Shown: positions 27,578 to 34,822, numbered from the stretch's first letter. The stretch is DNA of 42,781 nucleotides from an uncultured Ruminococcus sp. (GCA_944415425.1 CALYBP010000010.1:1-42781), one strand, 5' to 3'. Made by a program: numbers and translations. The notes: a model not told the origin generated them from the letters alone.

Positions 27578-27606
27578 TTGATTTATCGTGCAAAATATTG
27601 TACAAT
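27578..27606 (+). promoter_or_regulatory. Promoter for the membrane-anchored protein at 27638
   Basis: -35 TTGATT (27578-27583), 17-base spacer, -10 TACAAT (27601-27606), with AAGGAGG at 27623-27629 before the TTG start. Confidence 0.6.
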
Positions 27607-27637
27607 ATAGTACATAAAATATAAGGAGGTCTCTTAG

Positions 27638-28534
27638 TTGAGCGAAAAAAATGATTTTTTAGGCTCCGAGCTTAAAAATGAAGAAAAGTTAGGAGCTTTG
27701 ACAGATACAGAAAACAATGGCGACACAGTTTTGAATGATACATATACGACGGAAAATTTTCAAGACGAAATGGCCTTAAACCCTGATTTAGAGCAAAGTT
27801 ATGCGAAAAAGTCTTTTGTTCAGGCACCGGTTATAATTTCACTTGTAATTGTACTGTTGATAGCTTTAGGATTTTTGGTTTTCAAGGTGTTTTTTGACAC
27901 AAGCATCGTCGGTGATTGGACCGTTAAGTCAACAGCTACCGCGGATGAAGCCGGGTCTTCCGATGATGATTCAATAAAAAGCTACTATTGCTTTGAAAAT
28001 AACGGAGTAGCTTCGGTGTGCTTGGGTTCAATGAGAATGGTTGGTACCTATTCGCTTGACACAAGCGAGGAAGGAACAAGAACTGTTACAGTAAGCGTTC
28101 CGTCAGCACTTGAGGGAACATTTGAGTACGATGTAACAGGAAATGCATTTACCGGCCGTACGCTTGTTCTGACCGATACCTATTACGGCCAGAGTGTTGA
28201 GCTTGCGAGTGACAAGCGTATAATACCTGAGGTGGAGCCGTTTGATGATTTCAAACCCAATGAAAAGCTTTGCGACAAGTGGGTCTTTAATGACGCTTAT
28301 TACGGCACAAGTGCAGAGTACGAATTTAATGATGACGGAACGTTTCTTTTCTCTGAGGCGGATTCATTCTATCTTGAAGGTGTATATACATACACGGATG
28401 ATTCTATAACTCTCAAGTATTACTCAACTGATGTTGCTACGACCGAGTTAAGCTATGAATTTGTCGATTCAACTATCGTAATAAACGGATTGCAGTACAC
28501 AAAAGCTTCACAGGCGACAGCTGATCAATCGTAG
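27638..28534 (+). CDS. Membrane-anchored protein with two beta-rich extracellular repeats
   Basis: A 298-residue protein with an acidic cytoplasmic N-terminus (1-60), one membrane helix (about 63-85), and an extracellular part made of two similar units (about 92-200 and 213-292). Each unit opens with D-x-W-x-V/F and has a YxFxxxGxxxxxx pattern followed by GxYxxD/T, as in lipocalin-like DUF4923/DUF5640 folds. TTG 27638 is the start, 8 bases after AAGGAGG; no in-frame ATG is close. The function is unknown. The two-unit repeat suggests internal duplication. Confidence 0.75.
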   Translation: MSEKNDFLGSELKNEEKLGALTDTENNGDTVLNDTYTTENFQDEMALNPDLEQSYAKKSFVQAPVIISLVIVLLIALGFLVFKVFFDTSIVGDWTVKSTATADEAGSSDDDSIKSYYCFENNGVASVCLGSMRMVGTYSLDTSEEGTRTVTVSVPSALEGTFEYDVTGNAFTGRTLVLTDTYYGQSVELASDKRIIPEVEPFDDFKPNEKLCDKWVFNDAYYGTSAEYEFNDDGTFLFSEADSFYLEGVYTYTDDSITLKYYSTDVATTELSYEFVDSTIVINGLQYTKASQATADQS

Positions 28535-28554
28535 TGTCATATATAAATATTTCA

Positions 28555-28590
28555 GGCAGCAGCGAATTTCGCTGTTGCCTTTTGTGTTTT
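28555..28590 (+). terminator. Terminator after the membrane-anchored protein
   Basis: GGCAGCAGCG (28555-28564) pairs with CGCTGTTGCC (28570-28579) around an AT loop, followed by TTTTGTGTTTTTT. Confidence 0.8.
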
Positions 28591-28599
28591 TTGGAGGAA

Positions 28600-28614
28600 G
28601 TGAATATAATTCAC
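28600..28614. promoter_or_regulatory. Palindrome overlapping a TATAAT box, candidate operator
   Basis: GTGAAT-ATA-ATTCAC is a perfect 6-3-6 dyad. It contains TATAAT (28605-28610), with TTGTGT 17 bases upstream (28582-28587). It lies just before the GGTGAGGA ribosome site of the dockerin protein. A role as operator is inference. Confidence 0.35.
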
Positions 28615-28625
28615 GGTGAGGATGT

Positions 28626-29927
28626 ATGAAAAATAAAGTGACCGTTTTTACAGCTATTATTTCTTTATCTTTGTTTTTCTCATTATCTACCGCTTTTGCG
28701 CAGACAAGCGACAAACTTGATACATTTAAAAATTGCAATAAGTATTATGTCGAGAACGATTCCTCCGGTGGTTATATTTTTGCAAGCACCGACGATACCC
28801 TTTACGCTGCGTATGCGTCGGATAATCTTACTGTTTATTATGCAAAAATTGATGGGATTATAAGGTCTGTGTGCAGAAACGGTGCGTACTCGTACGCCCT
28901 TTACGAGAAAAAACAAAATTATTATATTGTCGGGCTAAATTGCAAAAACGGAAAAACGGTGACATACAGCTTCGGTGAAATCGAGTCGCTGTACAACCTA
29001 AGCTTCACTTTCTGTAAAGGGAAAATCTATTTTATTTTTTCTGACAGCGCATACAGATACATAAAATGCTATGACTCTGACGGCAAATATTTAAAAACAT
29101 ATAATTTTTCTGAGTCAGTTAAAAGTGTATTTCAAAACGACTCGAAAGTTTATGCCGTTCTATACAACGGAGATATTTACAGAATTGATGAAAACGCACC
29201 AGAATATTGTACAAGTATCAATATTGAATACGACTTTTGCAATGCTGGCGACGGTTATTTATACAGTGAATCCGGTACGCTTTTTTCTCTTTCAAATAAA
29301 AATTATGATTATGTATTAAATGCAAATATTAAGTGTATTTATAAAACAGACGAAAAAATGATAAGCGCTAAAGGTAAAACAGCTTATTACAATGATGAAA
29401 CATATGTTAACGGAAAGGATATAGAAGCTCTGCTCATTGCAGACGGCGGGGTTGTTATCATAGATAAAGATTTTAATTGCAGTTATATAGAATTTTCAAA
29501 GTTTACGAATCAGGCATACATAAATTACGGCGATATTAAATATTTTGGGAAAAATACTACCTACAAGATAACTGAGGACGGATATATAACCGGTGTTGAG
29601 AGCCAAACCACGGTTACACGATTTAAAGAGAATTTAACAAGACAGGTTACGCTGTATGATAAAGAGGGAAAAGAAGTAACAAGCGGTAAAATAAAGACGG
29701 GTTACAGAGCCGCCGTGCTTGGTGACATTTATCACATATCTGTTACCGGCGATGTGACGGGTGAGGGAAATGTAAAATCAAACGATGTTTCCGCCTTAAT
29801 GTCCCACCTGACAGGTGAGAAAACACTTGAGGGCGTATATCTGGTTTCGGCAGATTACAATATGGACGGCAAGGTTGATAACTCCGACCTCGTTTATATT
29901 GCACGCTATGCCGAGAGGAAAAATTGA
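28626..29927 (+). CDS. Secreted propeller-like protein with C-terminal dockerin
   Basis: A 433-residue exported protein: signal peptide (1-25, cut after AFA), a region of repeated short beta strands (about 30-300; recurring Y/F-x-x-Y and G-x-hydrophobic-Y units about 40 residues apart) that suggests a beta-propeller, a linker module (about 320-374), and a type I dockerin (375-433). The dockerin has two calcium loops, GDVTGEGNVKSND and DYNMDGKVDNSD. The linker (VTLYDKEGKEVTSGKIKTG) is a common companion of clostridial dockerins. It should bind a cohesin on a scaffoldin or the cell surface; no cohesin is in this window. Confidence 0.85.
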   Translation: MKNKVTVFTAIISLSLFFSLSTAFAQTSDKLDTFKNCNKYYVENDSSGGYIFASTDDTLYAAYASDNLTVYYAKIDGIIRSVCRNGAYSYALYEKKQNYYIVGLNCKNGKTVTYSFGEIESLYNLSFTFCKGKIYFIFSDSAYRYIKCYDSDGKYLKTYNFSESVKSVFQNDSKVYAVLYNGDIYRIDENAPEYCTSINIEYDFCNAGDGYLYSESGTLFSLSNKNYDYVLNANIKCIYKTDEKMISAKGKTAYYNDETYVNGKDIEALLIADGGVVIIDKDFNCSYIEFSKFTNQAYINYGDIKYFGKNTTYKITEDGYITGVESQTTVTRFKENLTRQVTLYDKEGKEVTSGKIKTGYRAAVLGDIYHISVTGDVTGEGNVKSNDVSALMSHLTGEKTLEGVYLVSADYNMDGKVDNSDLVYIARYAERKN

Positions 29928-29959
29928 AATTTTTAGACCGATAATATACGCCCGCAGTT

Positions 29960-30340
29960 TCAGAGCTTTAATATATTTTCTTTAATTTGCTCAATTACTT
30001 TAATAAATATGTCATCGCATTGACCGGTTGGGTCAGTTAGACCCCAGTTGAGGTCAAATTGTCTTCCGATGTACGGACACTCAACATCACAGCCCATTGA
30101 AACGGCAATATCGGGTGCGGGTATTTTGTCAATGGTTTTGCTGTATTGGGTTTGCTCCATATCTATCGAGTAAAGCTTCTTTAGCAGACGTACTGCGTCT
30201 TGATTTATCCGAGGTTTGGTTTCAGTTCCCGCTGAATAAAAATCAAACTCATCTGAGCGAAAGTGCTTTCCGAGTGCTTCGGCAATTTGGCTGCGGCAGG
30301 AATTATGAACGCATATAAAGGCAACTATCTTTTTGCTCAT
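29960..30340 (-). CDS. arsC: Arsenate reductase, low-molecular-weight phosphatase/thioredoxin-coupled type
   Basis: Reduces arsenate to arsenite for export. The 126 residues have the P-loop CVHNSCR (C10-R16), the resolving-cysteine region MGCDVECPY (C84, C88) and the catalytic Asp in LTDPTG (about D103). The cysteine pair spacing (four residues) differs from the pI258 enzyme. ATG 30340 follows GAGG; a GTG four codons upstream overlaps that site. It is the last gene of the operon, 8 bases after the redox protein, which may supply electrons (inference). Confidence 0.92.
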   Translation of the reverse strand: MSKKIVAFICVHNSCRSQIAEALGKHFRSDEFDFYSAGTETKPRINQDAVRLLKKLYSIDMEQTQYSKTIDKIPAPDIAVSMGCDVECPYIGRQFDLNWGLTDPTGQCDDIFIKVIEQIKENILKL

Positions 30341-30348
30341 ATAAAACC

Positions 30349-30735
30349 TCACTTGTTAAAACCGTGTTTTTGCAGCAGTTTGATAATATCTGCAGTCTTT
30401 AAAATTTTACCCATAGATATTACCTTTTCGTTGAAAACAAGTGCAGGCATACTCATCACGCCGTACTGCGTAATTTTTGCCATATCGGTAATATATTCAA
30501 CTTCTGTTGAAAGTCCGAGTTTTTTAATTGCTTCTTTTGCGTACTCATATTGCTTATGACAGGACTGACACCCGGTTCCCAGAACTTTAATTGAGGGCGT
30601 TTCGCAGTTGCCGCTTGATTTGGATGTGCTGCAATTTCCGATGTTGTTACTGTTATTTTCACAACTACAACCGCACTTGTTTGCGGTTTTATTTTTTTCT
30701 CCGTTGCTTTTCTTTCCGAAATTAAATAATGACAT
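30349..30735 (-). CDS. Thioredoxin-fold redox-active disulfide protein with Cys-rich N-terminus
   Basis: A 128-residue protein. The C-terminal 78 residues are a small thioredoxin/glutaredoxin-like fold with CQSC (in VLGTGCQSCHKQ), a cis-Pro region VMSMPALVFN and a closing helix. The N-terminal 45 residues are Asn/Ser/Cys-rich (CGCSCENNSN) and may bind metal or metalloid. Such proteins often sit beside ArsP/YraQ-type permeases. It lies between the permease (30 bases) and arsC (8 bases). Confidence 0.88.
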   Translation of the reverse strand: MSLFNFGKKSNGEKNKTANKCGCSCENNSNNIGNCSTSKSSGNCETPSIKVLGTGCQSCHKQYEYAKEAIKKLGLSTEVEYITDMAKITQYGVMSMPALVFNEKVISMGKILKTADIIKLLQKHGFNK

Positions 30736-30765
30736 AAAAATACCTCGCTTTAAATTAAAATTTTA

Positions 30766-31779
30766 TCAAATTATAAACGGCTGAATAATATTAAACACAT
30801 AGCCTACAACAATTATGCCTACCGTACATATTGCAATGAAAATACCAAGCAGTTTTGGTTTTACGGCTTTACGCAGCATTATCATAGACGGCAGGGAAAG
30901 AGTCGTAACTCCCATCATAAACGACAAAACTACTCCGAGTAACGCTCCTTTGCTGAGAAGTGCTTCGGCAATAGGAATCGTTCCGAATATGTCCGCATAC
31001 ATAGGTATACCTGCAACAGAAGCAAGGATGACCCCGAACGGATTGTTTTCCCCAAGCATGGCAATTATGAAATCCTGAGGTATCCAGTTGTGTATAACGG
31101 CACCTATTGCGACTCCGATTAGTATATACGGGACTACCTTTTTTACGGTAAAACCCACTTGTTCGACTGCGTATTTTATTCGATCCTTAAACAAAAGATT
31201 ATCTGAGCTCACCGAAAGGGAAGATGAATTGCGGATATATTCCTCAATTTGATTTTCAAGGTGTAGTTTTTCAATCAGCGAACCGCCTGCTACGGCAACA
31301 ATCAATCCCAGCGCAACATAAATTAAGGCCACTTTCCATCCGAAAATTCCTGTCAGCAAGACAAGCGATCCGAGGTCTACCATGGGCGAAGAAATCAGAA
31401 ACGAGAATGTTACGCCGAGGGGAAGACCCGCACTTGTAAAACCGATAAACAAAGGAATGGATGAGCAGGAGCAGAAGGGCGTTACGGTTCCGAGCAGTGC
31501 GGCGATGATGTTTGCCCATATTCCGTGAAATCTGCCGAGAATTTTTCTCGACCGTTCGGGCGGGAAAAAGCTTTGAATGTATGATATAATAAAAATCAAA
31601 ACACACAGCAGTATCAGTATCTTAACAGTATCATATATAAAGAACTGTACGCTTTTTCCTATTGTGCTTGTTGTGTCCAGTCCGCAGGCGTTTAAAAGTG
31701 CGGAAGTCAAGCGGTTAAGCCAACTCATACAGAGGACTTCATTTTGAAAGAAGTCCCAGCTGTTTTTTAAAAAATCCAT
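30766..31779 (-). CDS. ArsP/YraQ-family permease
   Basis: A 337-residue membrane protein with about eight hydrophobic helices, of the DUF318 permease family that includes ArsP (export of trivalent organoarsenicals). Typical segments are PFCSCSSIPLFIGFTSAGLP with conserved cysteines, SFLISSPMVDLGSL and GIPMYADIFGTIPIAEAL. AAAGGG precedes the ATG. Sited between arsR and the redox/arsC genes, it is the likely arsenic efflux protein; arsB/acr3 are not visible, so this may be the only exporter here (inference). Confidence 0.88.
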   Translation of the reverse strand: MDFLKNSWDFFQNEVLCMSWLNRLTSALLNACGLDTTSTIGKSVQFFIYDTVKILILLCVLIFIISYIQSFFPPERSRKILGRFHGIWANIIAALLGTVTPFCSCSSIPLFIGFTSAGLPLGVTFSFLISSPMVDLGSLVLLTGIFGWKVALIYVALGLIVAVAGGSLIEKLHLENQIEEYIRNSSSLSVSSDNLLFKDRIKYAVEQVGFTVKKVVPYILIGVAIGAVIHNWIPQDFIIAMLGENNPFGVILASVAGIPMYADIFGTIPIAEALLSKGALLGVVLSFMMGVTTLSLPSMIMLRKAVKPKLLGIFIAICTVGIIVVGYVFNIIQPFII

Positions 31780-31807
31780 ATAAAAAGCCCTTTCATATAG
31801 TTATATT

Positions 31808-31819
31808 TAGATGTATCTA
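31808..31819. promoter_or_regulatory. Short dyad upstream of the permease, candidate ArsR site
   Basis: TAGAT-GT-ATCTA is a perfect 5-2-5 dyad 29 bases before the permease start. The half-site resembles ATAGA at 32248, so both may bind the ArsR of this operon. Dyads this short are frequent in AT-rich DNA. Confidence 0.3.
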
Positions 31820-31924
31820 TATATTTTCTGTAAGAATGACCGTATTATCTCCCTGAAACTAATAAAGTTTAGGGGAAAATACAGTCCGAAATAAAATAAA
31901 ATATTAAAAGTCTTTTTTAAGTTA

Positions 31925-32230
31925 TCAGTTACAGCTTAAACAACCGGTGCTGTGATTTTCAACAGTTTTAAGTTCATTTAAAAAACTAACAGCAGTATTT
32001 AAACCTGCCTCAGATAGTGAGTAGTGCATCCACTTGCCATCTTTGCGACCTATAACAATTCTCGAATCACAAAGTATCTTCATATGATGAGAAAGCGTCG
32101 GCTGTGTTATATTAATTTCTTCTAACAGCTTGCATGCACATTTCTCGCCTGTACTAAGCAGCTTTAAAATTTTGATTCGGTTTTCATCGCAAAATGCTTT
32201 AAACATAATGGCTGTACTTTTCTCTTCCAT
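31925..32230 (-). CDS. arsR: ArsR-family metalloregulator
   Basis: A 101-residue winged-helix repressor. The metal-sensing motif ECxC appears as EKCACKLLE (about residues 28-36), followed by the recognition helix NITQPTLSHHMKIL and the wing RKDGKWMHYSL. A Cys pair near the C-terminus (STGCLSCN) could add ligands. Repressors of this type release DNA on binding As(III) or similar thiophilic ions. The start ATG 32230 has GGAG about 13 bases upstream. It is the first gene of the permease-redox-arsC operon. Confidence 0.93.
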   Translation of the reverse strand: MEEKSTAIMFKAFCDENRIKILKLLSTGEKCACKLLEEINITQPTLSHHMKILCDSRIVIGRKDGKWMHYSLSEAGLNTAVSFLNELKTVENHSTGCLSCN

Positions 32231-32247
32231 TTATCGTTACATCTCCA

Positions 32248-32263
32248 ATAGATTGTTGTCTAT
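32248..32263. promoter_or_regulatory. Candidate ArsR operator in the arsR leader
   Basis: ATAGA-N6-TCTAT dyad positioned at about the transcription start of the arsR promoter, a location that would block initiation. The assignment is by position and symmetry only. Confidence 0.35.
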
Positions 32264-32268
32264 GTGTT

Positions 32269-32297
32269 ATTGTATCAAATAAATAGATAAATGTCAA
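32269..32297 (-). promoter_or_regulatory. Promoter for the arsR operon
   Basis: Minus strand -35 TTGACA (32292-32297), 17-base spacer, -10 TACAAT (32269-32274). It is divergent from the riboswitch promoter at 32331-32359. Confidence 0.75.
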
Positions 32298-32330
32298 TAT
32301 AAAAATATCAAGTAATAGTATATGAAGATA

Positions 32331-32359
32331 TTGCATATATTTAAAAATTGTGTTATAAT
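32331..32359 (+). promoter_or_regulatory. Promoter for the riboswitch leader
   Basis: -35 TTGCAT (32331-32336), 17-base spacer, perfect -10 TATAAT (32354-32359). Transcription should begin near 32366, immediately before the predicted P1 stem. Confidence 0.75.
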
Positions 32360-32365
32360 TGCATT

Positions 32366-32499
32366 GAACCTATAAAGAGTGCGCGAGAGACAAGCTCGTT
32401 GACCGCACAGCAACCTGCAGTTTTGCAAGGTGCTAAGGCTTGTATGATGGGTGTTCTGATAATGTTATTACGGCCCCATTTGTCGATGGGGAGTTTTTT
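32366..32499 (+). ncRNA. SAM-I-clan riboswitch with terminator platform
   Basis: The leader carries the SAM-I core in order. P1 5' ACCTAT (32368-32373); J1/2 AAAGAG; P2 GTGCG (32379-32383) with CGCAC (32404-32408) enclosing a kink-turn-like GAGAGA...TTGA; AGCAACC (the conserved GCAACC); P3 CCTGC / GCAAGG (32414-32430); GGTGCTAA; and P1 3' ATGGGT (32447-32452). A pseudoknot CAAGC (32391) with GCTTG (32438) is possible. Terminator: CCCCAT (32474-32479) / ATGGGG (32486-32491) then TTTTTT. The P1 3' strand ATGGG can instead pair with CCCAT of the terminator, the usual antiterminator logic, so ligand should switch the gene off. No P4 hairpin is evident, which sets it apart from standard SAM-I. The ligand is inferred from the core. 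Confidence 0.75.
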
Positions 32500-32539
32500 G
32501 CGCTCTTTTGGGTATTTACAGTCTAAGGGAGAGAGCAAA

Positions 32540-32914
32540 ATGAAAATGAAATTATCAAAAAAATCCGTAAAAGGCAAGAGGAAAATTTCGGATCTTATCT
32601 TAAAAAACAGAACCGTTTACATCTATAGTGCAGATGCTCAGACGCGTTGTGCTTTTATGCGTGACGCAGAAGCCGAGGGTTTTATGTTCGGCGACGGTGT
32701 TCTGCCGACAGAACGAAGAGCTGATGATATTATGGCTGTCGGTGGCGATAAAACTATATGTTATTTGGGATTTGTCGGAAGAATTGCTTTTAGGAACGCA
32801 GATAAGGTTCATGGAAAAAAACTTATCAGAGTTGATTACAAAAAATACTCAAGCGGCGAGCGCAAATACATTATTAAGAAATCTTTACTGAATAGCATAC
32901 GTCAGCAGAGGTAG
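32540..32914 (+). CDS. Uncharacterised 124-residue protein under riboswitch control
   Basis: I do not recognise a named family. The protein is basic, soluble, with no signal peptide or membrane helix. A Lys/Arg-rich start (MKMKLSKKSVKGKRK) precedes a compact alpha/beta domain: TVYIYSADAQTRCAFMRDAE, EGFMFGDGVLPTER, then DKTICYLGFVGRIAF and KKLIRVDYKKY. ATG 32540 follows AAGGGAGAG by 6 bases; the frame is open further upstream but that part overlaps the riboswitch. It is the only gene between the riboswitch and the terminator at 32970, so it is the sole target of the switch. Confidence 0.75.
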   Translation: MKMKLSKKSVKGKRKISDLILKNRTVYIYSADAQTRCAFMRDAEAEGFMFGDGVLPTERRADDIMAVGGDKTICYLGFVGRIAFRNADKVHGKKLIRVDYKKYSSGERKYIIKKSLLNSIRQQR

Positions 32915-32969
32915 ATGGATGTATTATTTGTGTTGCTTTCAAAAGTTATAAAAATTATACTGAAAAAAT

Positions 32970-33000
32970 GACGAGATTCTTAGGGGTCTTGTCTTTTTTT
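32970..33000 (+). terminator. Terminator after the riboswitch-controlled gene
   Basis: GACGAGA (32970-32976) pairs with TCTTGTC (32987-32993, one G-T), followed by TTTTTTT. Confidence 0.8.
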
Positions 33001-33070
33001 GGGCAGCGGCTTGTGTTAGCCTGCGCTCTATATATATTGATTATCTAACTAATTGAAAGGACGATGTATT

Positions 33071-33757
33071 GTGGTTAAGAAGGCAGAAAACATTTTGAAT
33101 AATCGTGAGTTAATTATGAGATATTTGCTTTGCGTTGTAGGCTTATTTATTGCGGCTTTAGGCGTAGCGGTTACAAAAAAGGGTGACTTAGGCGTATCTC
33201 CTATTTCATCGGTTGCAAACATAATGAGTTTGATTTCTGACAGTATATCTTTGGGAACATGGCTTATAATTTGGAACTGTGTTCTTATTTTAGGTCAGAT
33301 AATTATTTTAAGAAAGAATTTTAAGTGGATTCAGTTGCTTCAAATACCTTTTTCGTTTTTGTTCGGCATTTTTACCGATTTCGGTGTTTGGATTTTAAAC
33401 TATATTGAAATAAACAGTTATCCCATGCAGATGTTTATGGTTATTGCGGGAACAGTTTTGCTTGCGTTCGGTATTTCACTTACCGTCATAGCAAATGTAA
33501 TAATGAATTCGGGAGAGGCTTTTGTAAAGGCTGTGTCCGATACAATACACAAAGAATTCGGCAATATAAAAGTATTTTTTGATGTTGCCTGTGTAATAGC
33601 TGCCGTCGTGCTTTCTCTTGTTTTCTTCGGATTTACTTTGCAGGGAACAAGAGAGGGAACAATAATAGCGGCATTGTTAACAGGTATTTTTGTAAAAATT
33701 ATAACAAAGCATATTTCAGCACCTATTAAAAGATCACTTGAAAAACAAAGATCTTAA
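33071..33757 (+). CDS. YczE/YitT-type integral membrane protein
   Basis: A 228-residue membrane protein with five or six hydrophobic helices. It shares the family opening (short cytoplasmic tail, RYLLCVVGLFIAALGVAVTKKGDLGVSPISSV) and the motif ALGVA...K..LG.SP..S seen in YczE/DUF6198-like proteins; the transported substrate is unknown. GTG 33071 is chosen, about 9 bases after GAAAGGA. A TTG at 33053 overlaps that site. A terminator follows at 33781. Confidence 0.8.
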   Translation: MVKKAENILNNRELIMRYLLCVVGLFIAALGVAVTKKGDLGVSPISSVANIMSLISDSISLGTWLIIWNCVLILGQIIILRKNFKWIQLLQIPFSFLFGIFTDFGVWILNYIEINSYPMQMFMVIAGTVLLAFGISLTVIANVIMNSGEAFVKAVSDTIHKEFGNIKVFFDVACVIAAVVLSLVFFGFTLQGTREGTIIAALLTGIFVKIITKHISAPIKRSLEKQRS

Positions 33758-33780
33758 TTTATACAAGAAAGATCAGATTG

Positions 33781-33824
33781 ATATGCACCCCAAAAGTCAG
33801 ACACTTTCGGAGGTGCATATTTTT
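33781..33824 (+). terminator. Terminator hairpin after the YczE-like gene
   Basis: ATATGCACC (33781-33789) pairs with GGTGCATAT (33812-33820), with an inner AAAGT/ACTTT, then TTTT. The inner part (GCACCCCAAAAGTCAGACA) also resembles terminal sequences of IS3-group elements, so it could be a relic; this is inference. Confidence 0.6.
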
Positions 33825-33838
33825 AAGTCAAAAAACTT

Positions 33839-33911
33839 CTCAAAAATTGTCGGGCAGAGAAGATTTGAAAATATCAGCCTGTCTGCTCGAATTGCGTGTC
33901 GAGGCACTCGT
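33839..33911. repeat. 73-bp direct repeat, copy 1
   Basis: Starts CTCAAAAATTGTCGGGCAGA and ends CGAGGCACTCGT. It differs from copy 2 at one base (GATTTG versus GATTTA). Each copy ends in a small CGAG-GCA-CTCG hairpin followed by a T-run, and contains GGGCAGA/TCTGCTC pairing. The surrounding 324-base gap (33758-34081) holds only this repeat pair, the hairpin at 33781 and the promoter at 34023. Confidence 0.9.
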
Positions 33912-33933
33912 TTTTTCACTTTACGGGAAAGTG

Positions 33934-34006
33934 CTCAAAAATTGTCGGGCAGAGAAGATTTAAAAATATCAGCCTGTCTGCTCGAATTGCGTGTCGAGGC
34001 ACTCGT
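33934..34006. repeat. 73-bp direct repeat, copy 2
   Basis: Second copy, 95 bases downstream of the first, separated by 22 bases that contain their own CACTTTACGGGAAAGTG dyad. It ends in the same CGAG/CTCG hairpin followed by a T-rich run. An open frame runs through both copies but has no plausible start or coding character. Confidence 0.9.
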
Positions 34007-34022
34007 CTTTTTATTTTTTAAG

Positions 34023-34051
34023 TTGAAAGCAAGCAAGAATTGTGTTAAAAT
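34023..34051 (+). promoter_or_regulatory. Promoter for the zinc-binding membrane protein
   Basis: -35 TTGAAA (34023-34028), 17-base spacer, -10 TAAAAT (34046-34051). The start of transcription would fall at about 34058, on the first in-frame ATG, which argues for the later TTG start. Confidence 0.55.
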
Positions 34052-34081
34052 ACTTTTATGAGTAAAGAAAGGGTGTTCCCG

Positions 34082-34468
34082 TTGAAAAAGTGTGACTATT
34101 GCGCTAAGGAAATCTCGTATTTTGACCAGTATTGCTGTGAAGAATGTAACGAAAAAATGAATAAATTTTATGAAACGAGCCAAAAATTTGAAAAAATTTT
34201 TTCCGTTGTAAATGCGATTTGTGTATTCGGAATTCCCGTGGGAATATTCCTGTTCCCTTTTGCAAATACCGTCGGAGCCGTTATTGCATCGGTAAGCTGT
34301 TTTTTGCTCGGTCTTATGATAGTATTACTGCCTTTTCCTACTGAAAATATGATTTCAAAATTCAAATTAAAAAAAGCCATGAAAATAACAAGAATAATAG
34401 GCGCTTGTGTTATTTTTCTCGGAATTTTAATCTGGGGATTTTATTTTTTGATGAATATTACCTCTTAA
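34082..34468 (+). CDS. Small zinc-finger membrane protein
   Basis: A 128-residue protein with an N-terminal treble-clef-like zinc motif (CDYC at about residues 4-7 and CCEEC at about 18-22) and three or four hydrophobic helices (about 40-58, 62-85, 105-125). The family is not recognised. TTG 34082 is chosen, about 10 bases after GAAAGGG; the ATG at 34058 lies at the predicted transcription start and lacks a ribosome site. The next gene follows 42 bases later. Confidence 0.65.
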   Translation: MKKCDYCAKEISYFDQYCCEECNEKMNKFYETSQKFEKIFSVVNAICVFGIPVGIFLFPFANTVGAVIASVSCFLLGLMIVLLPFPTENMISKFKLKKAMKITRIIGACVIFLGILIWGFYFLMNITS

Positions 34469-34510
34469 ATCGTCAACAATATTATCAGCATCTAAAAAGG
34501 AGGACTTTAA

Positions 34511-34735
34511 ATGCTTGATAAAATTGCGTTGACAATCCTTATCATCGGCGGAATCAACTGGGGCAGCGTTGGCATTTTCCAGTTTGACCTTGTCGCGTGG
34601 ATTTTCGGCGGACAAACAGGAATTGTAAGCAGAGTGATTTATGTTCTTGTGGGTCTTGCAGCAATATGGTGTATTTCTTTGCTATTTAGAGATTCAAGAG
34701 ATACTGTAATGGAAAATTCATCAATAAGAGATTGA
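34511..34735 (+). CDS. DUF378 family small membrane protein
   Basis: A 74-residue protein with two membrane helices. The first has the family hallmark ILIIGGINWGSVGIFQFDLV; the second is RVIYVLVGLAAIWCISLLF. DUF378 proteins are widespread and of unknown function. AAGGAGG lies before the ATG. It is probably transcribed with the preceding zinc-finger membrane gene. Confidence 0.93.
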   Translation: MLDKIALTILIIGGINWGSVGIFQFDLVAWIFGGQTGIVSRVIYVLVGLAAIWCISLLFRDSRDTVMENSSIRD

Positions 34736-34822
34736 CAGAATAATCGGGATTAACCATTAGATTTAGGTTCTATTTATCAAAATTATTTAATCCCGCTGCG
34801 AATTTAAACTTATAAAAAGCAG

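Noticed and set aside
32348..32539. Upstream extension of the riboswitch-controlled ORF
   Set aside because: The in-frame extension overlaps the promoter -10, the aptamer and the terminator. ATG 32540 has the only good ribosome site.
33781..33820. Possible insertion-sequence end
   Set aside because: The sequence resembles IS3-group ends, but there is no partner end, transposase or target duplication. A terminator explains it.
33738..34061. Open frame of 107 codons through the 73-bp repeats
   Set aside because: It has no ribosome site, its start lies inside the end of the YczE-like gene, and the repeats are open in more than one frame. It is better seen as non-coding repeat DNA.
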